Below are positions 44,801 to 53,418 of a stretch of 64,000 nt of DNA, one piece after another. Source of the stretch: Pedobacter schmidteae (GTDB lineage: Bacteria > Bacteroidota > Bacteroidia > Sphingobacteriales > Sphingobacteriaceae). Below the pieces are notes generated by a model that was not told the DNA's origin, made no database searches, and saw only the letters and a list, made by a program, of their open reading frames with translations. Both the position numbers and the translations under genes were made by a program. How positions within the stretch are numbered: the stretch's first letter is position 1; each line of letters opens with the position of its first letter. The DNA lies in the NCBI RefSeq assembly GCF_900564155.1, contig NZ_LS999839.1, positions 6,134,519 through 6,198,518 on the forward strand. Reading direction: 5' to 3'.

Positions 44801-46129
44801 CAACGTAGGCGCACGGTTTAGTAATACCGGGTGTCCTTTTAAAACATTCTCCAGAATATCCCAAACTAACGGGTCTTTTCTGTCAACAATTTTCTTTGCA
44901 GATTTAACTGTTTTAACGATACCCCTTTCTATCATCTTGCGGATGATAAATGGCTTAAACAGCTCAGCTGCCATATCCTTAGGTAAACCGCATTCGTGTA
45001 ATTTAAGGTTTGGACCTACAACAATTACCGAACGTGCTGAATAATCCACACGTTTACCCAATAAGTTCTGACGGAAACGTCCTTGTTTACCTTTCAAAAT
45101 ATCAGAAAGGGATTTCAAAGCACGGTTACCTTCAGTTTTTACCGCATTCACTTTACGTGAATTATCAAATAACGAATCTACAGCTTCCTGTAACATACGT
45201 TTTTCGTTACGTAAAATCACCTCCGGAGCTTTGATCTCGATCAAACGCTTCAAACGGTTGTTACGGATAATTACACGGCGATAAAGATCGTTCAAATCTG
45301 AAGTTGCAAAACGACCACCTTCCAATGGAACCAAAGGACGTAATTCAGGTGGTATAACCGGAACGATCTTGATAATCATCCACTCAGGATTATTCTCGAT
45401 ACGTGATCTTGAACCACGGAAAGCTTCAACAACCTGTAAGCGTTTTAACGCCTCATTTTTACGTTGCTGAGAGGTCTCGTTTGCTGCCTGGTGACGTAAG
45501 TTGTACGATAAAGTATCTAAATCAATACGTTTCAATAAATCTTCTAATGCTTCAGCACCCATTTTGGCGACAAATTTATTAGGATCTTTATCATCCAGGT
45601 ATTGGTTCTCTTTAGGCAACTTATCCAGAATATCAAGATATTCCTCTTCAGTTAAGAAATCCATATACTGAATTCCTTCCTCTGCCATAAAACCAGGCTG
45701 AATTACTACATAACGCTCATAGTAAATGATCAGGTCAAGTCTTTTGGTAGGTAAGCCTAATAAGTATCCAATTTTATTTGGTAACGAACGGAAGTACCAG
45801 ATATGCGCAACAGGAACCACCAGATTGATGTGTCCCATACGCTCTCTACGCACTTTCTTTTCTGTTACTTCAACACCACAACGGTCACAAACAATACCTT
45901 TATAACGGATACGTTTATATTTACCGCAATGACATTCGTAATCCTTTACCGGACCAAAAATACGCTCGCAAAACAAACCGTCACGCTCAGGTTTGTAAGT
46001 ACGGTAATTAATAGTCTCAGGTTTTAACACCTCACCACTAGAGCGCTCTAAAATAGCCTCCGGTGATGCCAAACTAATGGTAATCGAGGTGAAATTGCTT
46101 TTTAATTTATTATCCTTTTTGTAAGACAT
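41843..46129 (-). CDS. rpoC: DNA-directed RNA polymerase beta' subunit
   Basis: The 1428-residue beta' subunit. The N-terminal zinc ribbon has C66, C68, C81 and C84. The catalytic NADFDGDQM motif that binds the active-site magnesium is around residue 470. The second zinc site is in the CENQRGVCALCYG region. The trigger loop region follows in the C-terminal half, ending in SQEEYDKLLASK. It is the last gene of the tRNA-tuf-rpl-rpo operon, separated from rpoB by 105 bases that hold a long AT-rich inverted repeat. Confidence 0.98.
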   Translation of the reverse strand: MSYKKDNKLKSNFTSITISLASPEAILERSSGEVLKPETINYRTYKPERDGLFCERIFGPVKDYECHCGKYKRIRYKGIVCDRCGVEVTEKKVRRERMGHINLVVPVAHIWYFRSLPNKIGYLLGLPTKRLDLIIYYERYVVIQPGFMAEEGIQYMDFLTEEEYLDILDKLPKENQYLDDKDPNKFVAKMGAEALEDLLKRIDLDTLSYNLRHQAANETSQQRKNEALKRLQVVEAFRGSRSRIENNPEWMIIKIVPVIPPELRPLVPLEGGRFATSDLNDLYRRVIIRNNRLKRLIEIKAPEVILRNEKRMLQEAVDSLFDNSRKVNAVKTEGNRALKSLSDILKGKQGRFRQNLLGKRVDYSARSVIVVGPNLKLHECGLPKDMAAELFKPFIIRKMIERGIVKTVKSAKKIVDRKDPLVWDILENVLKGHPVLLNRAPTLHRLGIQSFQPKLVEGKAIQLHPLVCTAFNADFDGDQMAVHLPLGHAAILEAQVLMLAAHNILNPANGTPITVPSQDMVLGLYYITKGRRTDDKRVVKGQDFSFYSPEEVIIAYNEKMIDLHAFIKVKVNVKLEDGTIANKLIETTVGRVLFNQMVPEEVGYINELLTKKSLRDIIGEVVKITGMARASRFLDDIKELGFQMAFRGGLSFNLQDVNIPVEKQALLEQASAEVEEVRNNYNMGFITNNERYNQIIDIWTRINNRLTSFVMNQLSSDNQGFNSVYMMLDSGARGSKEQIRQLCGMRGLMAKPQKSGSGGEIIENPILSNFKEGLSVLEYFISTHGARKGLADTALKTADAGYLTRRLHDVAQDMIVNSEDCGTLRGMYTTALKDNEDIVEPLYDRVLGRISLHDVFNPLDGELLVAAGQDIDEDIAKAIEESPLEGIEIRSVLTCENQRGVCALCYGRNLATGKRVQKGEAVGVIAAQSIGEPGTQLTLRTFHVGGTASNIAAESQLTAKFDGVIEFENVRTVATKTEDGDTQIVLGRSGEFKIVEPGTGKVIMTNNIPYGSFLYVEDGAKVTKGDRICSWDPYNAVIISEFAGKIEFEAIVEGVTYREESDEQTGHREKVIIDTRDKTKNPSVRVVDKKGELIRGYNIPVGAHIAIDEGDMVQTGQILVKIPRATGKTRDITGGLPRVTELFEARNPSNPAVVTEIDGVVTLGGVKRGNREMTIESKDGEVKKYLVPLSKHILVQDNDFVKAGMPLSDGSISPADILAIKGPAAVQEYLVNGIQEVYRLQGVKINDKHFEVIVHQMMQKVHIEDPGDTSFLENNSVDRWDFMIENDEIYDKKVVVEAGDSNAVKPGQIISLRKLRDENSQLKRKDLKQIEVRDARPATASSVLQGITRASLGTKSFISAASFQETTKVLNEAAIAGKRDSMLGLKENVIVGHLIPSGTGVRGYERIIVGSQEEYDKLLASKQEEIEA

Positions 46130-46150
46130 AGCTCTTTTGTTTTAGTAGCC

Positions 46151-46228
46151 AGTACCTAGTATTTAGTATTTAGTAATTAGATGAGCTAAGCGCCTAGTCT
46201 AATTACTAACTACTAAATACTAATTACC
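46151..46228. repeat. AT-rich long inverted repeat between rpoB and rpoC
   Basis: A left arm of 30 bases (46151-46180, built on TAGTATTTAG units) and a right arm (46199-46228) are nearly perfect inverted copies around an 18-base loop. As RNA it would make a long A-U rich hairpin inside the rpoB-rpoC message. It shares arm units and loop size with the repeat at 52392-52468. No terminator T run follows. Confidence 0.75.
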
Positions 46229-46234
46229 ATATAC

Positions 46235-49200
46235 TTAGTCTAACGTAATATCTAAACCTAATCCACGTAACTCATGCACCAATACGTTAAACGATTCCGG
46301 TACACCAGGAGTAGGAAGGTTCTCGCCTTTTACAATCGCCTCATAAGTTTTAGCCCTACCGATCACATCATCTGACTTAACAGTTAATATCTCCTGTAGG
46401 ATATTGGCTGCACCAAATGCCTCCAATGCCCAAACCTCCATCTCACCAAAACGCTGACCACCGAACTGGGCTTTACCACCCAATGGTTGTTGCGTAATCA
46501 ATGAGTATGGTCCGATCGAACGGGCGTGCATCTTATCATCAACCATGTGTCCTAATTTCAACATATAGATAATACCTACAGTTGTTGGCTGGTCAAATTT
46601 CTCACCCGTTAAACCATTATGTAAATAGGTTCTGCCCGAAGCAGGAACGCCGGCTTTAGCGATCCACTCTTCTACCTCGTCATGTTTAGCACCATCAAAA
46701 ATCGGGGTAGCAAATTTAACACCCAATTCTTTACCAGCCCATGCCAATACAGTTTCATAGATCTGACCCAAGTTCATACGTGAAGGTACACCCAATGGGT
46801 TCAACACGATATCAACCGGACTTCCATCTTCAAGGAAAGGCATATCTTCATCACGTACAATACGGGCTACAATACCCTTATTACCGTGACGACCAGCCAT
46901 CTTATCACCTACTTTTAATTTACGTTTTTTAGCTACATAAACCTTAGCCATCTGTACAATACCTGAAGGAAGTTCATCACCAACACTGATGGCAAACTTA
47001 TCACGTTTGTAAGCACCCAGCTCTTCGTTTACACGAATACCGTAGTTATGTAACAACAATTTGATCTGATCATTTTTGTCGTCATCAGTAGTCCATTTGT
47101 ATGGATTGATGTGCGCGTACTCCAGATCTGATAAACTTTTCTGTGTAAACTTAGCACCTTTAGGGAACAACAGCTCTTTATAAACGTTGTATATACCCTG
47201 AGATGTTTTTCCATTTACAATCTGGAATAATTTATCAACCAATTCATTTTTAAGGTTCAGAACAGCCAGATCGTATTTTTTATCCAGTTTTTCTATCGCC
47301 GATTTCTCTTCCGCTTTAGTAGTTTTCTTAGCTCTCGAGAATAACTTGGTATCAATTACCACACCTCTGATAGATGGAGGAGTTTTCAAAGATGCATCTT
47401 TCACATCTCCTGCTTTATCTCCAAATATCGCACGTAGTAATTTCTCTTCCGGTGAAGGATCAGATTCTCCTTTAGGAGTGATTTTACCAATCAGGATGTC
47501 GCCTTCTTTTACCTCAGCACCGATACGGATAATACCGTTTTCATCTAAATCTTTAGTAGCTTCTTCAGAAACGTTAGGGATATCTGGTGTCAATTCCTCT
47601 TCTCCGCGTTTTGTATCACGCACTTCTAATTCAAACTCCTCAATGTGTAAAGAGGTAAAGATATCCTCACGAACTATACGCTCGTTAATAACGATCGCAT
47701 CCTCAAAGTTATATCCCTGCCAAGGCATGAAAGCAACCTTTAAGTTTCTTCCTAATGCCAATTCACCATTCTCTGTAGCATAACCTTCACAAAGTACTTG
47801 TCCTTTCACAACTTTCTGACCTTTCTTAACGATTGGCTTCAGGTTGATACAAGTATTCTGGTTGGTTTTCTTGAATTTGATTAATTTATAAGTTTTGCTA
47901 TCACCTTCGAAAGAAACTAAGCGATCGCCATCATTTCTAACATATTTGATAGTAATTTCGTTTGCATCAACATATTCAACAACACCATCACCTTCCGCGT
48001 TAATCAGTGTTCTTGAATCGCGGGCTACGCGACCTTCCAAACCTGTACCAACAATTGGGGCCTCAGGACGTAACAAAGGTACGGCCTGACGTTGCATGTT
48101 CGATCCCATCAACGCCCTGTTCGCATCATCATGCTCCAAGAAAGGAATCAACGATGCAGCAATCGATGTAATCTGATTAGGTGCCACGTCCATTAAGTCT
48201 AATTTCTCAGGCTCAATAACCGGGAAGTCACCCTCGTAACGTGCTTTAACACGTGCCGTAGTGAAGTTACCTTTATCGTCATATGCAGCATTTGCCTGTG
48301 CAATCGTTTTACCGTCCTCATCTTCAGCAGATAAATAGATAACCGGCTCGTCAACAGCAACTACACCATTGTCAACTTTTTTATATGGCGTTTCAATGAA
48401 ACCTAAATTATTGATCTTAGCATGAACACACAAAGAAGAAATCAAACCGATGTTTGGTCCCTCTGGCGTTTCAATGGTACACAAACGACCATAATGCGTA
48501 TAGTGAACGTCACGAACCTCGAAACCTGCACGCTCACGCGACAGACCACCTGGGCCTAAGGCCGATAAACGACGCTTGTGCGTAATCTCTGCCAAAGGAT
48601 TCGTTTGATCCATAAACTGCGACAACTGGTTGGTACCAAAGAAAGAATTGATAACCGACGATAAAGTACGGGCATTAATCAAATCAGTTGGTGTGAAAAC
48701 CTCATTATCACGAATGTTCATACGCTCACGGATGGTACGTGCCATACGTGCCAAACCAACACCAAATTGAGCGTACAATTGCTCACCTACAGTACGAACA
48801 CGACGATTCGACAAGTGATCAATATCATCCACCTCTTCTTTAGAGTTGATCAGTTTGATCAGATATTTAACAATAGCAATAATATCTGCTTTTGTCAAAA
48901 CCTTCACGTGATCAGGTGTGTCCATTTTCAACTTACGGTTGATACGGTACCTACCTACATCACCTAAATCATAACGTTTATCCGAGAAGAACAAACGTTC
49001 GATAATACCTCTTGCCGTTTCTTCATCAGGTGGTTCTGCGTTACGCAAAGCACGATAGATGTTTTCAACAGCCTCTTTTTCAGAGTTAGATGTATCCTTT
49101 TGTAAAGTATTATATATAATGGTATAATCAGCCTGGCTTGCACCATCATCTTTTGATAAGATGATCGTTTTAACACCAGCATCAATGATCATATCAATAT

Positions 49201-50038
49201 GGTCATCTTCTAAAACTGTATCCCGGTCTAAGATTACCTCATTACGATCGATGGAAACTACCTCACCGGTATCTTCATCTACGAAATCCTCAACCCATTT
49301 TCTCAATACCCTTGCAGCCAGTTTACGTCCGATATATTTCTTCAAACCTGATTTACTTACCTTAACCTCGTCGGCCAGGTCAAACAACTCCAGAATGTCT
49401 TTATCAGAATCATAACCAATAGCACGCAATAACGTGGTAACCGGGAATTTTTTCTTACGATCGATATAAGCATACATCACGTTGTTTACGTCTGTAGCAA
49501 ATTCGATCCATGAACCTTTGAAAGGAATTACACGGGCAGAATACAACTTAGTTCCGTTAGTGTGACGGCTTTGGCCGAAGAACACACCCGGAGATCTGTG
49601 TAACTGAGATACAATTACACGCTCTGCACCATTAATTACAAACGTACCTTTAGGAGTCATATAAGGGATAGTTCCCAGATATACATCCTGAATGATAGTT
49701 TCAAAATCTTCGTGTTCAGCGTCGTTACATGAAAGCTTCAATTTCGCTTTCAATGGAACACTATAAGTTAACCCACGATCAATACACTCAGGTATATCAT
49801 AACGTGGTGGGTCAATAAAATAATCAAGAAATTCCAAAACAAAGATGTTTCTGGAATCCGTGATGGGGAAGTTTTCAGCAAACACCTTAAATAACCCTTC
49901 AGTGTGACGGTTATCTGAAGTTGTTTCTATCTGAAAAAATTCTCTGAATGATTGCAACTGCACATCTAGAAAATCAGGGTAATCTATGATGTGTTTACTA
50001 CGTGCAAAATTTACTCTTTGGTCGACTTTATTTGCCAA
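46235..50038 (-). CDS. rpoB: DNA-directed RNA polymerase beta subunit
   Basis: The 1267-residue beta subunit. Familiar segments include the rifampicin region (FFGTNQLSQFMDQTNPLAEITHKRRLSALGPGG; FGTNQLSQFMDQTNPL visible), the KMAGRHGNKG motif and the C-terminal HELRGLGLDITLD end. The start is TTG at 50038: no in-frame ATG lies between it and the upstream stop, and the N-terminus (MANKVDQRVNFARS) is the expected one. It follows rplL by 154 bases, a spacer that holds a strong hairpin. Confidence 0.97.
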   Translation of the reverse strand: MANKVDQRVNFARSKHIIDYPDFLDVQLQSFREFFQIETTSDNRHTEGLFKVFAENFPITDSRNIFVLEFLDYFIDPPRYDIPECIDRGLTYSVPLKAKLKLSCNDAEHEDFETIIQDVYLGTIPYMTPKGTFVINGAERVIVSQLHRSPGVFFGQSRHTNGTKLYSARVIPFKGSWIEFATDVNNVMYAYIDRKKKFPVTTLLRAIGYDSDKDILELFDLADEVKVSKSGLKKYIGRKLAARVLRKWVEDFVDEDTGEVVSIDRNEVILDRDTVLEDDHIDMIIDAGVKTIILSKDDGASQADYTIIYNTLQKDTSNSEKEAVENIYRALRNAEPPDEETARGIIERLFFSDKRYDLGDVGRYRINRKLKMDTPDHVKVLTKADIIAIVKYLIKLINSKEEVDDIDHLSNRRVRTVGEQLYAQFGVGLARMARTIRERMNIRDNEVFTPTDLINARTLSSVINSFFGTNQLSQFMDQTNPLAEITHKRRLSALGPGGLSRERAGFEVRDVHYTHYGRLCTIETPEGPNIGLISSLCVHAKINNLGFIETPYKKVDNGVVAVDEPVIYLSAEDEDGKTIAQANAAYDDKGNFTTARVKARYEGDFPVIEPEKLDLMDVAPNQITSIAASLIPFLEHDDANRALMGSNMQRQAVPLLRPEAPIVGTGLEGRVARDSRTLINAEGDGVVEYVDANEITIKYVRNDGDRLVSFEGDSKTYKLIKFKKTNQNTCINLKPIVKKGQKVVKGQVLCEGYATENGELALGRNLKVAFMPWQGYNFEDAIVINERIVREDIFTSLHIEEFELEVRDTKRGEEELTPDIPNVSEEATKDLDENGIIRIGAEVKEGDILIGKITPKGESDPSPEEKLLRAIFGDKAGDVKDASLKTPPSIRGVVIDTKLFSRAKKTTKAEEKSAIEKLDKKYDLAVLNLKNELVDKLFQIVNGKTSQGIYNVYKELLFPKGAKFTQKSLSDLEYAHINPYKWTTDDDKNDQIKLLLHNYGIRVNEELGAYKRDKFAISVGDELPSGIVQMAKVYVAKKRKLKVGDKMAGRHGNKGIVARIVRDEDMPFLEDGSPVDIVLNPLGVPSRMNLGQIYETVLAWAGKELGVKFATPIFDGAKHDEVEEWIAKAGVPASGRTYLHNGLTGEKFDQPTTVGIIYMLKLGHMVDDKMHARSIGPYSLITQQPLGGKAQFGGQRFGEMEVWALEAFGAANILQEILTVKSDDVIGRAKTYEAIVKGENLPTPGVPESFNVLVHELRGLGLDITLD

Positions 50039-50137
50039 TGGACTAAAGTTAATTTACTTTAAGAATAAACTATTTGTTTGATTTGCCGCTAACTACATCT
50101 CATCAATCAAACTAAATGAAATGTTTATAAACAGGTA

Positions 50138-50165
50138 TAGACTCCGACTATACAGTCGGAGTCTA
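50138..50165. promoter_or_regulatory. perfect hairpin in the rplL-rpoB spacer
   Basis: TAGACTCCGACT and AGTCGGAGTCTA pair perfectly around ATAC. It lies 27 bases after the rplL stop in the spacer that in E. coli carries an attenuator and an RNase III site. No T run follows on the minus strand, so partial termination or RNA processing is more likely than full termination. Confidence 0.65.
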
Positions 50166-50192
50166 CGTTAAAGTTATATTAAAATTAAGTTA

Positions 50193-50567
50193 TTACTTAA
50201 TTTCAACTACAGCTCCAGCTTCTTCTAATTGTTTTTTCAAAGCTTCAGCTTCGTCTTTAGCAACACCAGCTTTTAATTCTTTTGGTGCACCGTCAACTAA
50301 ATCTTTAGCTTCTTTCAAACCTAAACCAGTTAAGTCTTTAACCAATTTAACAACTGCTAATTTCTGACCACCAGCTTCTTTCAATATAACATCAAAAGTA
50401 GATTTCTCTTCAGCAGCGGGAGCAGCGTCACCGCCACCAACTGCAACAGCAACTGCAGCAGCAGCTGGTTCAATACCATACTCGTCTTTTAAGATTTGAG
50501 CTAATTCGTTAACTTCTTTAACTGTTAAGTTTACCAATTGCTCAGCAAACGCTTTTAAATCTGCCAT
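50193..50567 (-). CDS. rplL: ribosomal protein bL12 (L7/L12)
   Basis: The stalk protein, 124 residues, that recruits translation factors to the ribosome. It has an N-terminal dimerisation helix (about 1-35), an Ala-rich hinge (about 36-55) and the factor-binding C-terminal domain with KLAVVKLVKDLTGLGLKEAKDLV. It follows rplJ by 63 bases in the operon and precedes the attenuator-like hairpin before rpoB. Confidence 0.97.
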   Translation of the reverse strand: MADLKAFAEQLVNLTVKEVNELAQILKDEYGIEPAAAAVAVAVGGGDAAPAAEEKSTFDVILKEAGGQKLAVVKLVKDLTGLGLKEAKDLVDGAPKELKAGVAKDEAEALKKQLEEAGAVVEIK

Positions 50568-50630
50568 TTTTATAGATTTTTAAAAATTTACGTAAAAATA
50601 ATTTGTTTAATATGAACTTTTAAGGTGTTC

Positions 50631-51149
50631 TTAACCTCTCTCTTGAAGAGTTTTAACAATTCCTGCAATCTTGTTACCACCAGACTGTAATGCCGAAATA
50701 ACGTTTTTAGCTGGCGATTGTAATAATCCAATGATATCTCCGATAAGTTCTTCTCTTGATTTCAGACTTACCAAAGTATCTAATTGGTTATCACCAATAA
50801 ATACTGTTGAATCGATATAAGCTGCTTTAAGCACTGGTTTATCAGATCCTTTTCTCAAGGCTTTGATCAGCTTAGCCGGACCGTTACCTACAGTTGAGAA
50901 TAATAATGCTGACTGACCTTTTAATGCTACGAAGATTTCAGATGCATCGCCTTCTAAACCTTCGATCGCTTTTTTGATCAAAGTGTTTTTAGCAACTTGC
51001 ATTTCAATTCCGCTTTCAAAGCATTTGCGACGGATACTGTTAATTTTCTCAACAGATAAGCTTGATGTATCGGCAATATAAAAATTACCGAATTCCTGCA
51101 TCTTCACTTGAAGGGCAGAAACAACTTCGTGTTTTTCTTCTCTGTTCAT
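50631..51149 (-). CDS. rplJ: ribosomal protein uL10
   Basis: The stalk base protein, 172 residues, which anchors bL12 dimers to the large subunit. The N-terminal domain has ADTSSLSVEKINSIRRKCFESG and the C-terminal helix that binds bL12 is visible at the end. In E. coli the L10-L12 complex represses this part of the operon; whether that holds here is inference. It starts 2 bases after the rplA stop, so it is coupled to it. Confidence 0.97.
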   Translation of the reverse strand: MNREEKHEVVSALQVKMQEFGNFYIADTSSLSVEKINSIRRKCFESGIEMQVAKNTLIKKAIEGLEGDASEIFVALKGQSALLFSTVGNGPAKLIKALRKGSDKPVLKAAYIDSTVFIGDNQLDTLVSLKSREELIGDIIGLLQSPAKNVISALQSGGNKIAGIVKTLQERG

Positions 51150-51151
51150 AA

Positions 51152-51850
51152 TTAGATCCCCGCTACTGATTTAGTTTCGATTGCAATTCCAGGACTCATA
51201 GTTGAAGAAACATGAATGCTCTTAAAATAAGTTCCTTTTGCAGCAGATGGTTTTAGCTTAGAAATCACTTGAAGAACTTCTAATGCATTTTCATATATTT
51301 TTTCTGCTGAGAATGATACTTTTCCTACTGAAGCGTGAATAATACCACTTTTGTCAACTTTAAAATCAATTTTACCGCCTTTTACATCAGTAACTGCTTT
51401 ACCAACTTCGTTAGTTACAGTACCTGATTTAGGGTTTGGCATAAGGTTACGTGGACCTAAAACGCGGCCCAGTTTACCTACTTTTGCCATACAAGCAGGA
51501 GTAGTGATAATAATGTCAACATCAGTCCATCCACCTTCAATCTTGGCTACATATTCGTCTAAACCTACAAAATCTGCGCCTGCCGCTTTAGCTTCTTCTT
51601 CCTTATCAGGAGTACAAAGAACTAAAACACGTACAGTTTTACCTGTACCGTGAGGTAAAGTAGCAATACCACGTACCATTTGATTGGCTTTACGTGGATC
51701 TACACCTAAACTTACATCGATATCAACCGATGCATCAAATTTAGTGGTAGTAATCTCTTTTACCAAAGCAGCCGCATCCTTTAAAGAATACGTTTTACCA
51801 GATTCTAGTTTAGCATGTGCCTTTTTTTGATTTTTTGTTAATTTAGCCAC
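51152..51850 (-). CDS. rplA: ribosomal protein uL1
   Basis: Binds 23S rRNA at the L1 stalk and helps release deacylated tRNA; 232 residues. The typical LGPRNLMPNPKSGTVT segment is present. The start is GTG at 51850, since no ATG is available before VAKLTKNQ. It starts 23 bases after rplK and its stop is 2 bases before rplJ. In other bacteria L1 represses its own L11-L1 message; a mimic of the rRNA site was not identified here. Confidence 0.96.
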   Translation of the reverse strand: MAKLTKNQKKAHAKLESGKTYSLKDAAALVKEITTTKFDASVDIDVSLGVDPRKANQMVRGIATLPHGTGKTVRVLVLCTPDKEEEAKAAGADFVGLDEYVAKIEGGWTDVDIIITTPACMAKVGKLGRVLGPRNLMPNPKSGTVTNEVGKAVTDVKGGKIDFKVDKSGIIHASVGKVSFSAEKIYENALEVLQVISKLKPSAAKGTYFKSIHVSSTMSPGIAIETKSVAGI

Positions 51851-51873
51851 TGTTGTAAACTGTTTTTTGTTAA

Positions 51874-52317
51874 TTAATTTGTCCAGGGCGCATCACCACT
51901 AACGGTGATTCCCATACTGCGTGCTGTACCAGCAACCATACTCATTGCCGATTCGATAGTGAATGCGTTTAAATCAGTCATCTTATCTTCAGCAATTGAC
52001 TTAACCTGATCCCAAGTCACCGAACCAACTTTTTTACGGTTGGGCTCAGCAGAACCACTCTGTAATTTAGTAGCATCCTTTAACTGGATTGCAACCGGAG
52101 GGGTTTTGATGATAAATTCGAAAGACTTGTCAGCATAAACAGTAATTACAACTGGTAATACTTTACCGGGCTTATCTTGGGTACGAGCATTGAACTGTTT
52201 GCAAAACTCCATGATGTTCACCCCTTTAGCACCTAATGCAGGTCCTACCGGTGGCGATGGATTTGCAGCTCCACCCTTGATCTGTAATTTAACAAGCGCA
52301 CTGACTTCTTTTGCCAT
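51874..52317 (-). CDS. rplK: ribosomal protein uL11
   Basis: A 147-residue large-subunit protein at the GTPase centre. The N-terminal KLQIKGGAANPSPPVGPALGAKGVNIMEFC region (GPALGAKGVNIMEFC visible) and the C-terminal GTARSMGITVSG segment are diagnostic. The proline-rich N-domain hinge is intact. It lies 153 bases after nusG, and that spacer contains a long inverted repeat. Confidence 0.97.
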   Translation of the reverse strand: MAKEVSALVKLQIKGGAANPSPPVGPALGAKGVNIMEFCKQFNARTQDKPGKVLPVVITVYADKSFEFIIKTPPVAIQLKDATKLQSGSAEPNRKKVGSVTWDQVKSIAEDKMTDLNAFTIESAMSMVAGTARSMGITVSGDAPWTN

Positions 52318-52391
52318 TTTCTGTTTTGTTAATTAGTAATACTCAATGTTATAATGTTGGAAGCATGTAACATTTAAGATCTTTATATTAG

Positions 52392-52468
52392 AGTATTTAG
52401 TAACTGGTATTTAGTATTTAGATTCGGCTATCCCTTATCCAAATACTAAATACCAGTTACCAAATACT
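52392..52468. repeat. AT-rich long inverted repeat between nusG and rplK
   Basis: A 30-base left arm (52392-52421) and a 29-base right arm (52440-52468) differ at only a few positions and enclose an 18-base loop. Arms are built from AGTATTTAG/CTGGTATTTAG units like those at 46151-46228. The right arm ends two bases from the nusG stop. As RNA it would form a long hairpin directly after nusG. Confidence 0.78.
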
Positions 52469-52470
52469 TT

Positions 52471-53013
52471 TTACTCTTTTTCAACCTGCATATAGTTAAG
52501 TTCCAGAGGAGTTTTACGTCCAAAGATCTTAACCATTACTTTTAATTTTTTCTTTTCTTCGTTAACCTCTTCAATCACACCGGTAAAGCCATTAAATGGT
52601 CCATCCATAACTTTAACGTTCTCGCCAACATAATAAGCAACGTTCATAGTTTCACCTTGCTGGCTCATCTCATCAACTTTACCTAAAATACGGTTAACTT
52701 CTGCCTGGCGCATAGGTACAGGGTTTCCACCCTTATCCCCTAAAAAGCCAATCACACTATTAATATTCTTAATAATGTGCTCTAATTCTCCATCTAAAAT
52801 AGCCTCTATCAAAACGTATCCCGGATAGTAGTTGCGTTCTTTTGCAATCTTCTTACCGTCTTTCATTTGATAGTACTTCTCCATTGGTATCAGAACCTGA
52901 GGTACCAAATGAGCAAAGCCTAAACGACTAATTTCCGAATCAATATACTGTTTTACTTTCTTTTCTTTACCGCTAACAGCTCTAACTACATACCATTTCA
53001 ACTGACCGTCCAT
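52471..53013 (-). CDS. nusG: transcription termination/antitermination factor NusG
   Basis: A 180-residue transcription elongation factor that binds RNA polymerase beta' and links it to Rho or to the ribosome. The NGN domain starts with KWYVVRAVSGKEKKVKQYI, and the C-terminal KOW domain has GENVKVMDGPFNGFTGVIEEV. It starts 9 bases after secE and is followed by the AT-rich inverted repeat. Confidence 0.97.
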   Translation of the reverse strand: MDGQLKWYVVRAVSGKEKKVKQYIDSEISRLGFAHLVPQVLIPMEKYYQMKDGKKIAKERNYYPGYVLIEAILDGELEHIIKNINSVIGFLGDKGGNPVPMRQAEVNRILGKVDEMSQQGETMNVAYYVGENVKVMDGPFNGFTGVIEEVNEEKKKLKVMVKIFGRKTPLELNYMQVEKE

Positions 53014-53022
53014 CTAGCTATA

Positions 53023-53220
53023 TTAATTAGAAAGTGATTTATAAAAAGTATCTAACACAAAAGTAGAGCCCTTATCCATTGCAAATATAACACATGCAAT
53101 GATTAATGAAGCTACCAAAACCAACACCGCCGAATTTTGCAACTCGCCCCATGTAGGCCAGGTAACCTTATGGGTCATCTCCTCGTATGATTCTTTAATA
53201 AACTGAACTACTTTAGCCAT
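53023..53220 (-). CDS. secE: preprotein translocase subunit SecE
   Basis: The small essential subunit of the SecYEG channel, 65 residues. It has the conserved amphipathic helix SYEEMTHKVTWPTWGELQNSA and one membrane helix (VLVLVASLIIACVIFAMD). The start is ATG at 53220. An in-frame start at 53244 exists but its codons come from the tRNA-Trp gene, so it is rejected. It lies between tRNA-Trp and nusG. Confidence 0.93.
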   Translation of the reverse strand: MAKVVQFIKESYEEMTHKVTWPTWGELQNSAVLVLVASLIIACVIFAMDKGSTFVLDTFYKSLSN

Positions 53221-53233
53221 AATTATCTTTTTG

Positions 53234-53304
53234 CACGGGAACAAGGATTCGAACCCTGATCAAAGGTTTTGGAGACCTCTATTCTACCATTGAACTATTC
53301 CCGT
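53234..53304 (-). tRNA. tRNA-Trp (CCA)
   Basis: On the minus strand an acceptor stem ACGGGAA/TTCCCGT closes a standard cloverleaf with discriminator G. The anticodon loop CTCCAAA (anticodon CCA) sits between a five-base stem, and the T arm is CAGGG-TTCGAAT-CCTTG. The 3' CCA is not encoded. It lies between tuf and secE. Confidence 0.95.
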
Positions 53305-53347
53305 GTATTTCTTAAATTCTTCTTTTAAGAATCAGTACTTTTATTAG

Positions 53348-53387
53348 AACAAAGTACTCAAGCTACACAAAGCCTGAGTACTTTGTT
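53348..53387 (-). terminator. possible terminator or attenuator after tuf
   Basis: A 13-base perfect stem AACAAAGTACTCA/TGAGTACTTTGTT encloses a 14-base loop just after the tuf stop. The following minus-strand sequence has only a weak T run, so partial read-through into tRNA-Trp and secE is likely. Confidence 0.55.
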
Positions 53388-53418
53388 TGGTTTAATCTAT
53401 ATTCCCTAAGGATATGGA

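Noticed and set aside
53221..53244. Eight-residue N-terminal extension of SecE
   Set aside because: The codons come from the end of the tRNA-Trp gene; the ATG at 53220 gives the usual SecE start.
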